This document shows, piece by piece, positions 34,703-47,203 of a stretch of 64,000 nucleotides of DNA (the first letter of the stretch is position 1; each line of letters begins with the position of its first letter). The notes under the pieces are model-generated. The model ran no database searches, was not told where the DNA came from, and saw only the letters and a program-made list of their open reading frames with translations. The position numbers were made by a program, and so were the translations under genes. Source of the DNA: Blasia pusilla. Lineage: Eukaryota > Marchantiophyta > Marchantiopsida > Blasiales. The DNA lies in the NCBI GenBank assembly GCA_050084515.1, contig CM114275.1, positions 8,184,001 to 8,248,000 of the forward strand. Reading direction: 5' to 3'.

Positions 34703-35572
34703 ATGTGGAGGAGTTGGGCCGTGGGACAGGAAACTGGTCTTGTGAGGAAGGGGAAGAGGAGTGGCGATCCAATTCATGCATCGATGGACTCTCGCGTGAC
34801 GCGATCCCTAGCAGTGCATGCGCTGCGGTGTTTGCGTCGGCAGACGCAGTGTGGAGTGCGAAATCAGCAGGCTGCGGCCCCGCGATTGGCGTGCTGGAGC
34901 GGGAAGAGTGAGGTGGTCGCGTCTTGCGTCGGAGTGGAAGGAGATGGAAGGCTACAGGACGGTGCGGCGAGGAATTCGGAGTTGGAGGATTTGAGGTATG
35001 AGAAGATTGCGAGCTTTTGTCTGAAAGATCGCACTACCCGACATTTGGAGAGTCTGTTGTCGCAGATTAGGTCAACTCGTCATGGCGAAAGCGACTCTGT
35101 GGTGCGGAATTCTTTTGCTACGGATACTCCGTTGGGAAGCGAATCGCAGCTTCTGGCCGGAAGCAGACATGGACGCGTTGCTGCCGTAGATCCTAGTTTT
35201 ATTTGGAGCTGTGAGCTACCGAAACACTGTGATGAATCTGGACTGTTGAGAAATCGGAAATATTCATCAGAACTGTCTAATGTATCCATAAAGCGCAGCG
35301 AATGGAAGACCTCAGCAGTTGCGGTTCCAGAGTGGGTTGGAAATGGGAGTGGTCTTGCGGACGACAGGAACATGGAACATTCGCCGAGACAGGAATCAAG
35401 ATCCTTCGCTCGCCTCTCCTCATTTCCTTCTGAACACGGAGTTCTTGGATCGTCCATTTTGCAGCAGGAGTATATACCTATGGAGGCAAGTAGTGTGAAG
35501 CGGAAGCGGAAAAAGAAAATGAACAAGCACAAGCAGCGGAAGCTGAGACGGCGTGATAGGCATCGTAATTGA
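34703..35572 (+). CDS. protein with C-terminal mS38/AURKAIP1 (COX24-type) mitoribosomal domain
   Basis: The last about 30 residues (VKRKRKKKMNKHKQRKLRRR and on to the end) match the short, highly basic domain of mitochondrial small-subunit protein mS38, called AURKAIP1 in animals and Cox24 in yeast. It buries in mitoribosomal RNA near the decoding region. The rest is serine- and arginine-rich with no known fold. The frame is a single exon of 289 codons. A second ATG at 34784 gives 262 residues beginning MDSRVTRSLAVHALRCLRRQ, which looks like a mitochondrial targeting peptide and may be the true start. Mitochondrial location is inferred from the domain and this N-terminus. A CT microsatellite follows in the 3' UTR. 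Confidence 0.85.
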   Translation: MWRSWAVGQETGLVRKGKRSGDPIHASMDSRVTRSLAVHALRCLRRQTQCGVRNQQAAAPRLACWSGKSEVVASCVGVEGDGRLQDGAARNSELEDLRYEKIASFCLKDRTTRHLESLLSQIRSTRHGESDSVVRNSFATDTPLGSESQLLAGSRHGRVAAVDPSFIWSCELPKHCDESGLLRNRKYSSELSNVSIKRSEWKTSAVAVPEWVGNGSGLADDRNMEHSPRQESRSFARLSSFPSEHGVLGSSILQQEYIPMEASSVKRKRKKKMNKHKQRKLRRRDRHRN

Positions 35573-35598
35573 GTGAACTAGATTTTCAATTTAGGGTT

Positions 35599-35646
35599 CT
35601 TCTTCTCTCTCTCTCCCTCTCTCTCTCTGTCTCTCTCTCTCTCTCG
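35599..35646 (+). repeat. CT microsatellite
   Basis: An imperfect (CT)n run with single interruptions starts 27 bp past the stop of the mS38-like gene, so it is likely in its 3' UTR. Confidence 0.85.
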
Positions 35647-35649
35647 TTC

Positions 35650-36600
35650 TGATTAATTTGGGCCATAACGATTTTGACCACTCATGAACAGTAGAGCTCA
35701 TTGTGCATCGCTTTCAATTTCGCATGTCGTCACAGAGCAGCAAGGGACCGGACTCGAAGCTTTCAACATGACTAGTTTACTGCTCGAGTCCGGCCAATCT
35801 TCCCGAAAATTGTTGAGGAGACCTGATGGTCCGTTCTGTGCAAATGTCGACAGTCGCCGGGAAGTCACGTATTGCCATGCTATAGGTGCGGAGGCTTTTG
35901 ATTCGTAAGGTATGAATAAAATGTCGAAGGAAATCATTTTCGCGGGCAATGTCCGGAGAAGGCATTCTACATGCGTTGGGAAGGACTCGCCGCCATTTGG
36001 TATGTTTAATTATCTCAAATAAACATACCAAAGACGACATCATACATTGTGGGTCCGACTCATTTGGTTCAAAATACTGAGAAGTGTCGCACCTGTCGAA
36101 TTCATTACTAGGTCTGTTTCTATTTAGGCTAGGCCTCGTTCAAGTCAGGGTTGGCGTTTTAGGAGAGATCGGTATTTTATAGAGATCAGGACGACTTTTG
36201 GCGGATCGCTCTTAGGATATGAAGTGGATTTTACACGGGACTGATCCAAGAGTGGAGAAACAGATCACCTGCGTGTAGTGGGCTCATCTCTAATACTGCA
36301 CAACCACACTGCACAGACTCTTACGTGGCGTCTGCAATTACATGTTTTCGAAAACAGTATATCAAAGTTGCCGGATGAAGGATACCACCCCCAATTATCG
36401 TTAATTGTATTTTAAAAAAATTTCACCTCACCCTACATTGCATGAAATGATGGTGAGGCGATTTGTAGTTTTCCGGGTCATAGCAAACGTCGCTTTCGAC
36501 CGCCGCAGCCTCTTGCTTCTCCAGGTTTGAAAATACCTTCTAGCCTACTGGGAACGTTTCAATTCCTGTCGGGGTGAAGTCGAGAGCCTAACGAACACTG
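35650..36600. other. intergenic, convergent between the mS38-like and BRCT-PHD genes
   Basis: No domain-bearing frame was found. The region probably contains both 3' UTRs, since the two genes point toward each other. Confidence 0.4.
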
Positions 36601-36618
36601 GACGAATTTGATATCACT

Positions 36619-39600
36619 TCACTTCTCTTCGCGACAAGTACCACAGAACCAATCCTCCTTGGGAACTTCAGGTAAAGGTGGAGAGCAACAGTGAATGTGG
36701 GTGGCGAGACCACATCCTGCACCGTCATCGTTTCCACACAGAAGCATAACTTCTTCCCCGTCTGTTCGCCGGCAAATTACACATGCTGTGTCTGTACATA
36801 CACGTTGGACCTGTTTGTTCTTATTCGACGCGGATCTCTTTGTCTTAGGTTTCGAACTTGGGCCGGTAAACTTCATGCTCGTTGGAAACTGTGCAATGCT
36901 CTTCTGAAGGTGTTCTTCTGCTGCTATCACGGCAGGGTGAGTATTGTAGAGGACATGTTTGTCACGTGGAGAGAATGGATGACAGATGATGTCGACAAAA
37001 AAGTCAGAGGTAACACACGCAACTCTATGTCTGAGAAACAATTGTACCCATTCGTCCTCTTCAGGTATTCCTGGGCTGATAATTGCGAAATTCATCCCTT
37101 CAGCCCAATGTCGCGTATATGGTGGAGTCGTTGCAATGACCAATCCCCCACCCGCTTTAATTGCTCGTTTCAGGGTATCCTGAAGAGGACGAGGTGAAAA
37201 GTCAGTTTCATGGAGCAAATGTTCAAAGCCAGTTTTGGGAGATTGTGGGTAGTCAGCCTAAACGCACAATCAGGAAACCTCAAACATTTTCTTATGAACC
37301 TAAGGACCGAACATCGTATTGTATGAAAAATTTCTTTACTTGAACTCCTGGAAACACATCAGAGAGTTGGAGTGTAGCTTCGGTACCACAGGAGGAGAGA
37401 TGCATTCACCATAGACGAGAACACGCAGACCATAAAATGCACCACACCCCGTGGAACTGTGAATGGTCCTCCACTTCCTTGGAGCCTGAAGACTGATGGA
37501 ACCTTTATCGTTCGTACCTTCTCCGTACCATTCATAGGTCTCCTCATCCAGAAACTTCCCTGCTTTCTTACTGGCTTCCAAGTACTCTGGCTTGAGAATC
37601 CATCTACACACGCAGAAGACAGACGACCGAGCTTACAAAATCAACAGAAACTAAGAAGCAGAACAAAAATGATCCTACTATGTATGTCATAGGCCGGCCT
37701 CTAGTACCACCAAAGAGACTAGATATAACTACATTACGATGCCTCTGGTCCAGACGGAACGGAGTTCAGCATAGAGAATTCGTTCTTTAGTTGGCAAAGG
37801 ACATCATGCCCGAAAAAACTGCTAACATATTTCAATGAACCCAGAAAGCTCCATATCAGACGACCTATTATTCGAAACTTCTTCGATCTAGTTAGTTTGC
37901 AAAATGAAAAAGCTGGCTTTCAAAAAAAAACCAAGCCATTGGGTGTGAGAAGTTGTTAAGTAGCTCACCTTCCGGCTGCTGCTCCTGCTAAAAACTTCTC
38001 AGTGCGACGAAGTGGAAGTGGAATAATCACATGTGTTGCTTCATCTCTCCACTGATACCGATTTTTGCAGATCTTACCACCCAACAGTTGGATTATATAA
38101 TGTAGCTTCGACCTTTCCTCAGTTGTGCCTCCAACAGCGAAGCACTTCTTCAAAGGAGGTTTCAAGCTCTCTCTCGGGAGTTGGCCTTCACTCTTGGTGG
38201 ACAATGTTTCGCGACCTGTTTTCGGTTGGATGCCTTGCTTGATCTCCTTGCACTCTATGTTCTCCTTGTCTTGTTCATCTAAAGATACAGAATGGCGCAC
38301 TGGTCCATGGCTTTTTGCAGATCCCTGCTGTCGATTGCGTGCCCGCTTGGGGGCAGGTGTCTTATCAGAATCTGGGCCAACCTTCTCCATGGTATCAACT
38401 TCCACCTCATCGGCACATGGAAAATTTGTTGATGTCGTACGATCACCACGGGCCACCGTCCCTCGAATGTGAAATTCAGGGATCCGTTCTGTATTATGTT
38501 CAGGAGGATGTCTCACTTCATCACACTCCGAGGACTCTTCAGGGCACTGATGTTTATCCACACATGGAAACTTTTCATCTTGCATTGCTGTACTACTGGC
38601 ATGCTCTATCACATTTCCCTCCGGAGAAGTTACTTGGTCCGAGGTGAATGTTTCTTCCATGGGGTAAGGGTCTTCATTATTCGGGAGGGTAAGATGGGAG
38701 CTAATGCCAAGATCTTCTTCTTGGGTGCTGGAATCGCCCTCTTCCACTTTCTCATTCGCTGCGCGGTCATGTTCAGCGACCATGGAAGTAGTTGAAGAAT
38801 CTAACAACTGACGCCCTTTCGACGAACTGGGACTAGTATTCACCGAAACAAGTTTTAACTTACTGTCTGAACTTGAAACCCTTCTACGTTTGTTTTCAGG
38901 GCTGTAATTATCCTGTTCTTCCCTGCTGTCCGTACATTCATCGTGAGGTCGTTCTTCCGAACCGCCCACTCTTCTCTCGCTAGCAGGATCTGTGGAGATG
39001 TTCAATAGCTCCATTGCACAGTCCATAGTGGCAAATAGTTTCACGGGTTCAACTACTCCTGCGGCACCTGATGCTGCATGATTCGAGTGGTTGGCTCCTT
39101 CGATGGAAGACCTCCGTACCGAATCATTCCCGATTAACTCTTCCATTTGCAGATCGGAGGTCTCTTCTTGCTGACGAACGTCCACATAAGCCTCTTTAGC
39201 CTCCTCAGATTCCTTCTTGGGAAGGTCAGCTTTGAAGTCTCCATGGGATGCTCTCTTGTTCATAACATCTTCCTTCCGCATATGAAGATCTTCGGAAGTT
39301 GCGGCGTCAGCCTGTTCAATTTGGCGTTGCAACTGGTCTTTTGATCTTGTGTCAATGCCAGATGGACTAGGATAAGGACTCAGATGAATTTTTGTAGTGG
39401 ACATTGTCTCTGAGGCGTTGGATAGCCCGTTCCGACACATGGTACCCCCTTCTGTAGCCTTCGATGAGAGAGCCGAGACAAAAGATCGTACTTGCTCCAT
39501 GTTGCCTTGTAATTCCCTAATTTCCTTATGTGTAGCGGGAGATGCGTGTTCCATACTTTTTTTTTCTAAGACTTTCGGCTGTTTGGCCTGTTGCTCTGCT

Positions 39601-42319
39601 TCCCATCCGCTGCTCAGATTCAAGGCAGTATGATAATTATTCAGAAGGCTTCATACACAGAAAGGAACTAGCTTGTTATGCACAACCAAAAGTTACTCAC
39701 CCTAGACCAGATTATTAACGACAGACTGCAGTCTAGTATGCATGTGACGATTAAAAAATAACGGTGGAATGTATCAAAGAAATAAGCTGCCAACGCATAA
39801 TATAAGGAGTCAGAAATACATGTCCATGAATCGGCTTACCTACAAGCATAATCTGACTCGGGAAGTAAACTCCACGTGTCCAGGCTGGACCGTTTCAAAA
39901 CCCCCGAAAAAATCAGTACTCATCTTCTAGTTTGTTGAACTTCTCGCCAAAACTTACGACACTTTCACCGACCAAAAAAGAACTGGAACATTCAAGCTAA
40001 AAGCATCCCTAGATCAAGGGGAGGTTCCAAATTTACCAGTCTTCGAGCCAAAAGTGGTTGACTAAGTTCAACCCCGTTTTCTTTGCTATCTCGTATTTAT
40101 CACCTGAAATTCGTCGAAAAGAAAATTTAGACGGTAAATCCATAATCAATTCCAGCATGTTTATTTCCGGAAAGAGTACTCATAAGAATGGCATGAGAAA
40201 AACCGTCTGTCTACAATGTACGGTTTTCGTACATTCTATACGTCCAAACCGTACATTCTATATGACAAACCGTACATTCCACATACAAAAATTCTACATG
40301 AGTCGAATCTCTCTATCAACGATGACATTAACGCCAGGACAATGCTGCTGGTGTGCAGGTGAAGTTGAGCCTTGTCTTTTCACCGCTGGTGTGGCTACAC
40401 CTCCTCATCAGGAAGTAGACGGGTTAAGCCCGTCAAGGTCCTTACCTTCAAACTTGTAGCATATGAGATGAGTAACCTCGCTGCAAGCTAGTGGTTTGGT
40501 AAATTTGGCACCCATCAACTCTACCATTCTCTGTAGACACAGCCAATTGTCAAACTTCGTTCAAAAATTCAAAACTTCAGCTAAAAGCATGGCCAGCCTT
40601 GCTTTCCGAGTTAACATTGAATACTCATCCCATTATAGCATGAATTTAGAAGATCCATATCACCGATTCCACCCCCTCCACTGAGAAACAGTCATAACTA
40701 TAGTCCTCGATCACGTATATAAACGCTATGCTGGTGTGATATTAATGAGCCGCAGTAGGACTATACTTACCATAACTCTCTGTCGTGCTTGACCTTGATA
40801 TCCAGTCAGACAGATGCAAAAAAATTTGCTCCCCGGAATACCATCCAGATTTCTGACGGGTCTGTACAAGACCTGCGGATCATTATATATGTAGTTCAGA
40901 AACTAGCCAAATAGAAGTGGCCATTGGGCAGGAGTATCTGTAATTGACATAAAATAGACAAGTCAAGTTGTGGATATACGAAGAACTAACAGACATTCGG
41001 CTGCATCAGCTTCGCTGAATTTAGGCAATGAAAGCCTTCATGAGGTTTAGGAGCCGAGACGGAAGAAAAAGGTGTTAGCATGGTATACCCAATAAGATGA
41101 GTCAGTCATGGGAAACCAATCAAGATAGAGTCTCATATGTTGCCAGATGTTGGGGAGGTAGGAAGTAACGTACACTTCTGAAGTCCGCCAGAGTGTCGGT
41201 ATCCAGACAATCTGCCACCCAAGCATCGGTTACTAAAACTTTCCCATCCTTTCTTGCAGCGGCACAGATGGGATCGTCCTGTATCACGGATGTACGAACG
41301 GGATCTCGTGAGGAAGGCTACCAGATACAGAGGCTGGTTCACTGCTTACTTACAATCTCTAATATGTGGGGCTCACTCGCTCTCATCTCTCCGCTAGCAG
41401 CGAGCAGATGCATTAATACCCCGAAAAGCAGCTATACCGACAGTCCACAGGTCGAAATCAACACAGAAATTACTAATGTACGTGATTGCTCGAAGGTGTT
41501 ACTTCAAGAATTACGTCAATAAGATGTTCACAAGAATCCGATCCAGGAATCGTGCACCGATCATATGCTTTACTCGGATTCATACCCTCCCCGGCTCTAC
41601 CGAAAGTTTCTCGAGCCAGATTTTCGAGTTGAGACATGTAATGCTAGTCCACATATATAACACGAATGTCACATCATCACATCCTTGCAGAAAACTGGAT
41701 CCTCAAATAGACCTGAGACATTCCTTCACATAGTTGATCCACATTCACAAGCAAATGATCAACTTTAAACGGGAATTTGGCGGGAGTCGTCGCGAGATTA
41801 CGTATGTAAGATCCGAGACGATCACGTGAGTGCAGCTTGAATCATATTCTTCGACATTGTAACCTCCGTTGTTCTCCAACTCCTCTATAAACTGTTCATA
41901 CAGTGAAAACATCAAATCAGAGCGAGCAGAAAACTACTTCCAGCAACTAGTAATCTGTAGCCTTCCGATTAGAATTATTGTCCCGAAACAGGTTGAATAA
42001 GTTTCAAGAACTCAAACCATGCAGAGAAGTATGATGGCAGATCAGAAGGCTTGACTCCAATGTGCGCTCCATTCACGAGAGAGCACTTTGTGTCCATTAT
42101 GCTGCTCTTGAGCTTGATCGCTAGTTTTACGCTTCAATTGACCGATATGGATACAGCCAACCAACTGCCGTTTACTTCTAGGAATGATCTAGCTATACAG
42201 AGGGCTCGATGTTCGAAAGGAGAACAAAGAAGTACCTGACTTTCATAAGCTGGATCAAAGCCAGCTAAAAGAAATCGAACACCGGAGAAGAGCTCATCCT
42301 CCCTTTTTGGACTCGTCAT
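36619..42319 (-). CDS. BRCT-repeat and PHD-finger protein (At4g02110-like)
   Basis: Probable nuclear DNA-damage or chromatin adaptor, similar to the Arabidopsis BRCT protein At4g02110. Coding exons on the minus strand: 42319-42236, 41891-41802, 41278-41174, 40872-40771, 40530-40446, 40103-40037, 39884-39840, 39612-37969, 37603-37387 and 37179-36619, all in phase, giving 999 residues. BRCT1 (about 8-95) has FSGVRFLLAGFDP, YDSSCTHVIV and DAWVADCL. BRCT2 (about 105-190) has CLTGYQGQ, VTHLICYKFEG and NHFWLEDCLDTW. A polar, acidic, low-complexity linker fills about 195-680. A BRCT pair follows (about 688-770 and 797-885). The C-terminal PHD finger (about 946-997, C4HC3) reads CVIC, LLC, HIHCC, WFCGTC. 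Exons are tiny at the N-terminus and one exon of 1.6 kb carries the linker. Exon 9 donor (GTACCG) is weak, and exon 8 has a tandem AG acceptor. BRCT domains bind phosphopeptides; the partner here is unknown. Confidence 0.9.
40217..40283 (+). repeat. short tandem repeat in intron 5 of the BRCT-PHD gene
   Basis: The motif CGTACATTC with flanking AAACCGTACATTCTATA-like sequence recurs three times at about 22-25-bp spacing, preceded by a related TGTACGG copy. It lies wholly within an intron. Confidence 0.6.
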
Positions 42320-43061
42320 TATGTTTTGGTCACCATCCGCTTTCAGCAAATGCGAGCAGCAATATACTTTCCTCTCATGGACACTACCCTGAGAAAAAAT
42401 GTATTGCGGCCAGCAAGTGTGGCACTGATTATTCCCTTCGTCCAACTCGGATACGAGTCCCTTGCGTTCCGCAACCCAGAGTCTCCCGCTCATCAGGGCA
42501 TCGCGGAGACTACCAATCTATCCTAGCTAACGATATTTGGGATATAATCTAACTCGTCTTCAATAGTCCCACATCGATGGTCCAGTTCACCAATCACAAT
42601 GATACAAGCTGCCATTCCGGAAAAAACTTGTCATAGAGCAATTGAACACACTGCAGCTCTCTCCTTCGTCCCCATGTCAATTCCAGTTGCGTCATCATCA
42701 ACCTCCCCTTGCCGACAAGCTGATTCCACCAAAATAGGCTAAGAAATTTTCTCACAGCGAACGGAATTCCGTGCGAAGAAACAACCTCACCAAACTCCCT
42801 TCTCACGGCTAAATCCCATCAAACTACACTTCCGGAAGACAGGCGACTCAAATGAGCGCATAATCTTTTCAATCAAAGTGCCTTCCGATTGTCAGGCCTC
42901 CCGAGGAAACTCAGTACGCTTGACGAAAACGGCTGCCATGACCGCAAATTCGACAGAAACAGCAACATCTACGAGAGAGGCGCTCCTCCTACCACTCTCG
43001 GAGATGTATCTGCAGGCCGTCTTCTGCTCCACTTCCACGGCGATTGAGTAGTTTGAAAACC

Positions 43062-43136
43062 TTTGGCGGGACGCGCGATCCGGGACAAGAACGCCGCCAT
43101 GTGTGCTCTTGTAACACACATCGATGCATTTCGCGC
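43062..43136 (+). promoter_or_regulatory. candidate E2F sites upstream of the BRCT-PHD gene
   Basis: TTTGGCGGG (43062-43070) and TTTCGCGC (43129-43136) both match the plant E2F consensus TTTSSCGS. They lie about 740-820 bp from the BRCT-PHD start codon, in the probable promoter or 5' leader. Many S-phase and repair genes in plants use such sites. Not proven here. Confidence 0.45.
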
Positions 43137-43199
43137 GTTCATTTCCGCATAAAGAAAAAAAAAAAGGATGTATCACAATGATCCTTTGTTATCCCAAAT

Positions 43200-45494
43200 C
43201 CACTTTAAAGGAGAAAAAGACAGGAAGTATAAGAAAGGTAAGGAAGTAAATATATGCAGAGGAAGAGTTGAAAATGGAAACAAGTCATTTTGCAACAAGC
43301 CAATTTAACGAGTTAAGCAATTTAATTAGATTGAAACAAATTTGATAGGAATTCTAGTGGTGGGAAACGTTAATGGACAAGAATAGCGCCCAACTACTTT
43401 GATTCAATGTATCAACGCCAATACTTGTATGTGTTGTAATGTCACTACCGAGATGCATTGTCGAAAATAAGAAGTGACAAGGAAAAGAGAAGGACTACGA
43501 GAAAGTAATATCACCGAAATGCATTGTCGAAAATAAGTACGGATGATGAAAAGAGAAGTACTATTAGAAGGGGCGAGTCGGTGATTCTTGAAGAAACATG
43601 ATAACATGTTTTCAAAATAGTATCAAAACACGCATATAAGCGCCCAAAAACTTCCACTTCGAAAGGAATAAATCCATTGTTTGTATGTCTCACCGTATAA
43701 TTTGAATCCTTGATTCGTGTAGTTGCATCAGCCACTGATCCTTATGTATTCGTATCTTGAAACACCAAGTGAGAATATGTTGGATTAGAAACCATTGCAT
43801 CACCCAATAGACGAAAGCCACCTCATGACATAACAAGATAAACTCTTTGACAAGAGGTTGCTTGTGGCCTAGAGAAAGGTATCCATAGTCTCAGATGTAC
43901 GCATGGTGGAGAGTGAATGCCAATCCATGATGTGATCAGATAGGCAATAGCATCATTGGCTCATTGTGTAGGATACATAAGATACACTGTTGGGCAAGAG
44001 TAGCATCAATGGGCTCTCTCTATATACAATTCAAAACACCTAGAAGAGAAGGATGAGGGAGTCCAAGGCATCACCATTGAGTTGTTAATAATTCACTGTA
44101 TGGAAGACCAAATAGAAGCATAGAAGCATCTGCAATAAGCCATGCCCATGCTCATATACCCACCCATTAACATTTAAAAACTTGAAGAGTATCATATGTC
44201 TTAAAGGGATATTGGAAAAGTCGATTTGGTGCAAATTCTCGAAGATAAGTTTTTGAAATCGATCAAACCCTTCAATAATTAATAGATTGAAAAGTAGTAG
44301 AATTGCTCATACAGTAAATGGAAGAAGAGTTTAAGCATATCTCAATTGTTGTTGGAATAACAGATGTCCCTCCTCTACTTGGGCCACATGATTCATCAAT
44401 ATAGGTGCACCTCCTTAGAGAAACCTTGAAGTCATAATCGAGAAAACCAATGCCCAACTCCCCAAAAAAAGTGTTCGTATAGATGTGACTATGGAGGAAA
44501 GTCGCACACCTCCAGAAGAAACAAGCAAGATAGCTTGTCATAAAGCCAAAACACTATCATCTCCTCCAAATTTCTTCGGAAAATTATAGAAGTGTCAAAA
44601 GAGGCCAACCCATATAAGTACTTTGAAGTGGAGGACAAGTACAAAATATGTAAGACGGACATAGTAGAAAATGTTGGGAGAGAAACCCATGAGCCATTGG
44701 GTGATTCACTTGATAAGGTGACAAATAAACCATTCTATATCTTTCAAAAGGGCCTCATCTAGGGACTTGGATACATAGTCAATGAAGTTAACTGAGATAC
44801 TAAGAACCTGCACCTCTTTGATATAGATGGTAAAATAAGGAGTAGATGAGGTGCATGTCAAGGGAAGGCATAAAGGAGATCATACCCAATATTTACCAGG
44901 TTGGACTTAAGGTTAAGATAGAGAGTGGAATGGAATGAGACTCTTTAGTTATCCTTCTTGAATATGGTCACCCGAAATTCTAAATTGAATGTGTTATCTA
45001 TATTAACTTGAATTGCTATCCAATTTGGATGAGTATCAAGAGGATGGCATATCCCATGAACCGTTTTCCTAATCAAGGATGACCACTTCAAATTGATGAG
45101 GAAATCAGTAAACCCTTAAGTGTGGACAAAACTATTAATAGAGGGAAAGACTAACCAAGTGGTATAAAATCTCTCCGATAGCCAAAGGGAAAATACGAAA
45201 AAAATAGGTTGATTCACAACTAATAAACGAAAAATCCTCCAAGATCCTAGAGATTGAGTATGATAAAAAACTATCGCAATATGTGCACACACCTTATATA
45301 GAGAGAGATAAAGGCAATTGTTGAATCTGATGATATAAAGCAATCGCAAAGATGCTAAAAACCCATGCTTGATAATCCACCTACCAAGAAGTATGAACAA
45401 CCATCCTTATGAAAACCTCCAAGTTTTAAGTCAATATTGGTCATATAGTCTTCCATAAAGTAGGACAAATCTCAATTTGATTGATGGTGAAGAG
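43200..45494. other. AT-rich stretch with a 65-bp tandem repeat, no gene recognised
   Basis: Two units near 43440-43507 and 43508-43570 share GATGCATTGTCGAAAATAAG-type sequence (second unit AATGCATTG). The rest holds only chance frames. The right boundary is the left target repeat of the large retroelement. Confidence 0.4.
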
Positions 45495-45499
45495 CTTTG
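45495..45499 (+). repeat. left target-site duplication CTTTG
   Basis: CTTTG immediately precedes TCACATC at the left end of the element and recurs at 54633-54637 right after its right end. Five base pairs is the usual length for LTR retrotransposon integrases. Confidence 0.6.
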
Positions 45500-45975
45500 T
45501 CACATCTGAGTAGCCGATAGGCCGAGATCTATCGTGGATAGGGCGTAGGAGCCAGCGGACTATCTTGAGTGTAACTTTGTCCCACTGTGTTGGATGAGGT
45601 CGAGGATAGGTCCATTGTGTCAGGAACGTTGTTTATGATAACTTTCATGTTGAGGTCTTCCATAGCCGGGTGACTTGTTGACCAAGTCACCCGCCCCTGG
45701 TAACCTATGCGTGTAGGTTACCAAGGGGAGGGCTATTTTTAGGGGAAGAGCCAAAAAGGCTCTTCCCAACCCTATATAAGAGAGGAAGATGGCTTTCCCA
45801 AGCCATCTTTCTCATGTTGGGCCATTGGAGCACCTCCCTTGTATGTGTGTGAGATAGGACTAGGATGCTAGCATCCGGATTCCTTGATAGCACAAGGTGG
45901 ACAAGGCTCGATATGTCGATGTAGATTGAGGAGTGGAGTTTTAGGCCGGGTGTGCCGTTTTTTACTACTCTTTAT
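45500..45975 (+). promoter_or_regulatory. segment A: promoter region with four stem-loops
   Basis: TATATAAG at 45773-45780 is the likely TATA box. Four perfect stem-loops lie in about 140 bp: GGGTGACTTG/CAAGTCACCC (45668-45692), GGTAACCTA/TAGGTTACC (45699-45722), GGGAAGAGCC/GGCTCTTCCC (45743-45767) and AAGATGGCTT/AAGCCATCTT (45786-45809). The segment ends with TTTTAGGCCGGGTG and TTACTACTCTTTATTTT, after which leader sequence begins. Confidence 0.75.
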
Positions 45976-47200
45976 TTTTACATGAGAAAGATGTCAGGGG
46001 GCTGGTGGGAATTTGTTGTTTGCAGGTAGGCAAGCGAGTTGCCTTGGTCGGGACCCTGTGGAGAGGTTGGTTGGCGTCGTATTTGTCATTTTTTGTTCGG
46101 AAGGCCGTGGGCGGAAGCGCTGTCCGTTTTTCTCAGATTTTGCTGGTGCGGATTGATGGGGGACAGCATCACGGTGTAGCGCACGTTGTGACAACAGGTA
46201 TAGCGTTGTTTAATAGCGGGAATGTCGGGATTTAGAAGGAAGGAGAGTTAGGGCTTGCAGCTGCCGGGGGGCTGTCAAGTAAAGGGCGGCTAGGTCCCGA
46301 AGGCTAGGTACAGGCGACGCAGCGCGACGGCGCGCCTTCCCCCCTCTTCCCCCGGCGCGCATTTATTTCTCTCCCCACAAGTTGGGGAGGCCCATAGGGA
46401 TGCGGGCAGCCCCCCCCCCGCCACCCCTACCACATTTATTTCTCTTTTCTTCCCCTTTGGACGTGGTTGCGCATGGGCAACATGGTAGGGGCAGGGCAGA
46501 CGTGGTTGAGAGTTCGGATGTGGTCGAGGTCATGTTCACGTGGTCGGACTGGGCGTACGTGGTAGGTGGGAGCCGACCAGGGTGAGTCAGGTTACATGCC
46601 GCGTGTGGGGATGGACGGAGAGGTTTGCGCGACATGATGTTTTTGGGGCGCGATAGGGTGTTGCGAGAGTTGACGATGGAGGGGCCGTGCGCATGATGCC
46701 AACAGGTTGTCCGCATCTGTTGACGGGAGGATTGACGTGTTGGTCGAGGAGAGTGTTGTGTTGCGGAGGTTGTCATATCACGTGGAAGAGTGCATGTTGA
46801 CGGTGCAGCAGGTTGGAGGGCGTGATCAGGTTACCCATTCGAGTCCCTTTTCCCGCACTTATCCTATGTGATTGAGAGTGTTGGGTATCGGGTAGTAGCT
46901 GGTGCTAGGTGGGTGCAGTGATGGTGACAAGTGTAGATTGTGTTCATGTGTAGCATGTTGGTGGATAAACGGCGGTTGCCAAGTAGGGGTCGTGTGTATG
47001 ACCTGAGAGAGTGTCACTAGGTTAGGTGAGTCAGTTGGGAGGTTCATGGTGAGCCCGAGTGTTGAGTGTGCGTGAGGTCGGATATGTCATCACGGGATTG
47101 ATGTTAGCATAGGTGAGCTAGTGAGGAGTGTGGGAGACTCTCGGTGAGTTTGAGTGCTTGAGCGCGTGAGACAGGGTTTGTCATTACGACGTTCTTCCAG
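45976..47200 (+). other. untranslated leader of the retroelement
   Basis: No convincing protein domain is present. The first about 230 bp match copy 1 (26084-26330), including a small hairpin AGGCAA/TTGCCT. A standard primer-binding site was not found at the A boundary. GC-rich low-complexity sequence with a C run occurs near 46410-46420. Confidence 0.5.
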
Positions 47201-47203
47201 GGT

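Noticed and set aside
39147-39344. Plus-strand frames across the BRCT-PHD linker exon
   Set aside because: Antisense shadows of the 1.6-kb coding exon.
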